Shown here piece after piece: positions 4,691 to 6,384 of a stretch of 6,384 nucleotides of DNA (positions within the stretch are counted from its first letter, which is position 1; each line of letters starts with the position of its first letter). This DNA comes from Fimbriimonadaceae bacterium (lineage in GTDB: Bacteria > Armatimonadota > Fimbriimonadia > Fimbriimonadales > Fimbriimonadaceae). Position numbers and translations under genes: made by a program. Below the pieces are notes generated by a model. That model was not told the DNA's origin. It did not search any database and saw nothing but the letters and a program-made list of their open reading frames with translations. Location: positions 2,173-8,556 of the forward strand of contig JACFNW010000071.1 in NCBI GenBank assembly GCA_019454665.1, written 5' to 3'.

Positions 4691-5937
4691 AACGACTGCT
4701 CACGTTGGCCCTCGCCGCAGGTGCGTTCTTTCTCGTGGGGTTCACCATGCGCGACCTTCAAGCCGCGCGCATGCCTTCGACCCAGGCGCTCGGCAACCTG
4801 TTGGGCAAGCCTTCGGCGGAACCGCTGACGCTCTCGGCCAGCGGCCTGTTCGGCGAAGCGTTGGCCGACATCGAGCGCAACTACGCCAAGCCGGTGGACG
4901 TGTCCGAACTGCGCTACGCGGGAATCGGCGGCATGGTCGCATCGCTGGGCGACCCCCACACGATGTTCCTGGAACCCCAAATGGCGCAGGAGTTCGCCCT
5001 GGAGACCATGGGCAACTTCGTCGGCGTCGGCGCGCGCCTGACCAGCGACCCGATGGGCGCCAAAGCCGTGTCGGTTTTTGAAGATGGCCCCGCGATGCGG
5101 GCCGGACTGAAGCCTGGCGATGTGATCACCGGAGTAGATGGCAAGTCGGTGGTGGGTTGGCCGACCGACGACATCGTCAAGTTGATCCGCGGCGAGGAGG
5201 GCACGTCGGTGGTCCTTACGGTCCTGCGCACGAAATTGGCCGAGTCCCTCGACCTTTCGATGATCCGCCGCCCGATCGTGGTGCCAAGCGTCGAATCAAA
5301 GGTGCTGGAGGGTTCGGGCGTGGGCTACATTGCGGTAACGTCGTTCTCCGAACCCACCATTGACCAGTTCTCCAAAGCGCTTGACAAGTTGACTGCCGCC
5401 AGCGTGAAAGGATTGGTCATTGACTTGCGAGGCAACCCAGGAGGCTTGCTGAACACGGCTTCCGAGATGCTCTCGCACTTCCTCGATGGGCAGACCGTCG
5501 TGACGATGCGGATGCGCGAAGGCTCCGAGCAAGTGGAGAAAACGCCCCGCGGTCGCGTCCGGCCAAACCTGCCGCCTGTCGCCGTGTTGCTCGACGAGAA
5601 TTCGGCCAGCGCAAGCGAGATCTTCGCCGGAGTGCTTCGCGAAGCGAACCTCGCGGCTCTCGTTGGGGACCATTCCTATGGCAAGGCTTCGGTGCAGAAC
5701 GTGTTGCCGCTCCGCGACAAGTCGAGCCTCAAGATCACCATTGCGAAGTACTACCTGCCCAGCGGCGCCGACATCTCGCGCAAGGTGGACGCAGACGGGC
5801 AGTACATCAGCGGGGGATTGAAACCCGATGTCGAAGTGAAGCTGAACCTCGACCAAGCGCCTGTCATCGGCGATCCGAACTCCGACAACCAATTGGCCGA
5901 AGCCGTCAAAGTGGTCCTCGGTCAAGCGAAAGCCTGA
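4687..5937 (+). CDS. S41 family C-terminal processing peptidase (CtpA/Prc type)
   Basis: A 416-residue membrane-anchored or secreted serine protease of the carboxyl-terminal processing family, which trims or degrades envelope proteins from their C-termini. It has an N-terminal anchor (MKRLLTLALAAGAFFLVGF), an N-terminal domain with LGDPHTMFLEP (87-97), a PDZ domain (about 110-182; AMRAGLKPGDVITGVDGK) that gates the active site in this family, and a complete catalytic core. The core shows VIDLRGNPGG (244-253), the nucleophile Ser308 in NSASASEIFAG, and Lys333 with Gln337 in SYGKASVQ; the Ser-Lys spacing of 25 equals that of Prc and CtpB. LPSG and GLKPDVEV follow as usual. A perfect Shine-Dalgarno AAGGAG (4674-4679) lies 7 bases before the ATG, inside the preceding gene, whose stop overlaps as ATGA. 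The coupling suggests fixed co-production with the catalytically dead paralogue. A ctpA/ctpB label would be arbitrary, so none is given. Confidence 0.95.
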   Translation: MKRLLTLALAAGAFFLVGFTMRDLQAARMPSTQALGNLLGKPSAEPLTLSASGLFGEALADIERNYAKPVDVSELRYAGIGGMVASLGDPHTMFLEPQMAQEFALETMGNFVGVGARLTSDPMGAKAVSVFEDGPAMRAGLKPGDVITGVDGKSVVGWPTDDIVKLIRGEEGTSVVLTVLRTKLAESLDLSMIRRPIVVPSVESKVLEGSGVGYIAVTSFSEPTIDQFSKALDKLTAASVKGLVIDLRGNPGGLLNTASEMLSHFLDGQTVVTMRMREGSEQVEKTPRGRVRPNLPPVAVLLDENSASASEIFAGVLREANLAALVGDHSYGKASVQNVLPLRDKSSLKITIAKYYLPSGADISRKVDADGQYISGGLKPDVEVKLNLDQAPVIGDPNSDNQLAEAVKVVLGQAKA

Positions 5938-5940
5938 ACC

Positions 5941-6273
5941 ATGCCCACGCTGTTCACCCGCATCATCAACCGAGAGCTGCCCGCCACTATCGTTTATGAA
6001 GACGAGTACGTGGTGGCGTTCAAGGACATCGCGCCCGTCGCGCCGGTGCACATCGTCATCGTGCCTCGAACCGAGATCAAGGGACTGTCAACGTTGCCCG
6101 ACGAAGGGGATCACCGTCACCTATTGAACGCTGCGAAGGTGATAGCCGAGCAGTTGGGCTTGACGAACGGGTATCGCCTGGTGATCAACGAGGGCCGCGA
6201 GGGTGGCCAATCGGTGGACCACTTGCACGCCCATCTCTTAGGCGGCCGCAAGATGACCTGGCCCCCTGGGTAA
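5941..6273 (+). CDS. HIT family protein, Hint-like purine nucleoside phosphoramidase
   Basis: A 110-residue cytoplasmic protein of the histidine triad superfamily, Hint branch. Members hydrolyse AMP-lysine, adenosine phosphoramidates and aminoacyl-adenylates as homodimers. Visible features are the start TLFTRIINRELPATIVYED, FKDIAPVAPVHIVIVPR with the strand-turn typical of Hint, GYRLVINEGREGGQSVDHLHAHLL, with the triad His94-x-His96-x-His98 (His96 expected to be the nucleophile), and the C-terminal GGRKMTWPPG that is a Hint hallmark. The length equals the family norm, and the start follows from the family pattern beginning at this ATG. It begins 3 bp after the S41 peptidase stop with no strong ribosome binding site of its own, so it is probably the last gene of the same operon. 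A nucleotide-metabolism theme links it loosely with the phosphorylase, but there is no evident connection to the proteases. Confidence 0.95.
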   Translation: MPTLFTRIINRELPATIVYEDEYVVAFKDIAPVAPVHIVIVPRTEIKGLSTLPDEGDHRHLLNAAKVIAEQLGLTNGYRLVINEGREGGQSVDHLHAHLLGGRKMTWPPG

Positions 6274-6282
6274 TGGGATTCT

Positions 6283-6299
6283 GGTGAGCAAAGCTCGCC
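6283..6299 (+). repeat. Small hairpin just after the HIT gene
   Basis: GGTGAGC (6283-6289) pairs with GCTCGCC (6293-6299), including one G-U pair, around an AAA loop. It begins 9 bases after the HIT stop codon and may protect the 3' end of the message. It has no T-run. Confidence 0.3.
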
Positions 6300-6324
6300 G
6301 ACCTTCGCCACCCATAAAGTCGGA

Positions 6325-6348
6325 CGCCCCGGCCCGAGGGCCGGGGCG
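6325..6348 (+). terminator. Strong GC hairpin, probable transcription end of the plus-strand operon
   Basis: CGCCCCGGCC and its exact complement GGCCGGGGCG form a 10-bp all-GC stem around the loop CGAG, 51 bases after the HIT stop. It lacks the U-tract of a canonical intrinsic terminator (CTGATTCGG follows), but it is by far the strongest hairpin at an operon end here. It is symmetrical and could act from both sides. Termination is inferred. Confidence 0.5.
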
Positions 6349-6350
6349 CT

Positions 6351-6378
6351 GATTCGGCCGATTGCGGATCGGCGAATC
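6351..6378 (+). repeat. Second inverted repeat directly behind the terminator hairpin
   Basis: GATTCG (6351-6356) pairs with CGAATC (6373-6378), and CCGAT (6358-6362) with ATCGG (6368-6372). This gives an 11-bp stem with one bulged G at 6357 and a five-base loop TGCGG. It starts two bases after the first hairpin ends. It may be a tandem terminator arm or an operator for a gene beyond the window edge. Confidence 0.4.
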
Positions 6379-6384
6379 CCCGAG

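Noticed and set aside
1..6384. CRISPR array, tRNA, rRNA or insertion sequence
   Set aside because: No spaced direct repeats, no cloverleaf-like or rRNA-like stretch and no transposase frame was seen on either strand.

Overview
The window is GC-rich bacterial chromosome from a flagellated organism. It holds seven protein-coding genes plus the first 14 codons of an eighth, in two divergently transcribed blocks separated by a 387-bp non-coding gap. The left block has the gene order flgL-fliW-csrA, the FliW/CsrA type of flagellar control known best from Bacillus. The right block holds a pyrimidine nucleoside phosphorylase, two S41-type membrane-anchored proteins and a Hint-like HIT protein. I cannot fix the phylum from sequence alone. 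Armatimonadota is a low-confidence guess; FliW also rules out the classic enteric flagellar arrangement.

Minus-strand block (1-1651). FlgL (hook-filament junction protein), FliW (flagellar assembly factor and CsrA antagonist) and CsrA (RNA-binding translational regulator) follow each other closely. The csrA stop overlaps, as ATGA, the start of a truncated gene whose visible residues look like a signal peptide. FlgL is the first gene of the block; no flgK precedes it.

Divergent gap (1652-2038). It contains an AT-rich spot near 1837-1844 that can serve as the -10 of promoters in both directions. It also has three inverted repeats in the presumed flgL leader, the last of which pairs the bases just upstream of the flgL start codon. 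A 16-nt sequence occurs once per leader, arranged symmetrically around the promoter, and a 17-codon reading frame ends in a GTGA overlap with the phosphorylase start.

Plus-strand block (2039-6273). The phosphorylase retains its catalytic residues at positions that match E. coli DeoA one for one. It is followed by an S41-family pseudopeptidase (catalytic Ser and Lys both lost) whose stop overlaps, as ATGA, the start of an intact S41 C-terminal processing peptidase. A Hint-like protein follows after 3 bp. The block ends in a series of strong hairpins (6283-6378).

The most interesting item is the translationally coupled pair of an inactive and an active S41 peptidase. They have the same membrane anchor and PDZ layout, and the inactive one carries a helical insertion of about 48 residues within its PDZ domain. 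Second is the structured flgL leader upstream of an operon that encodes CsrA and FliW themselves.
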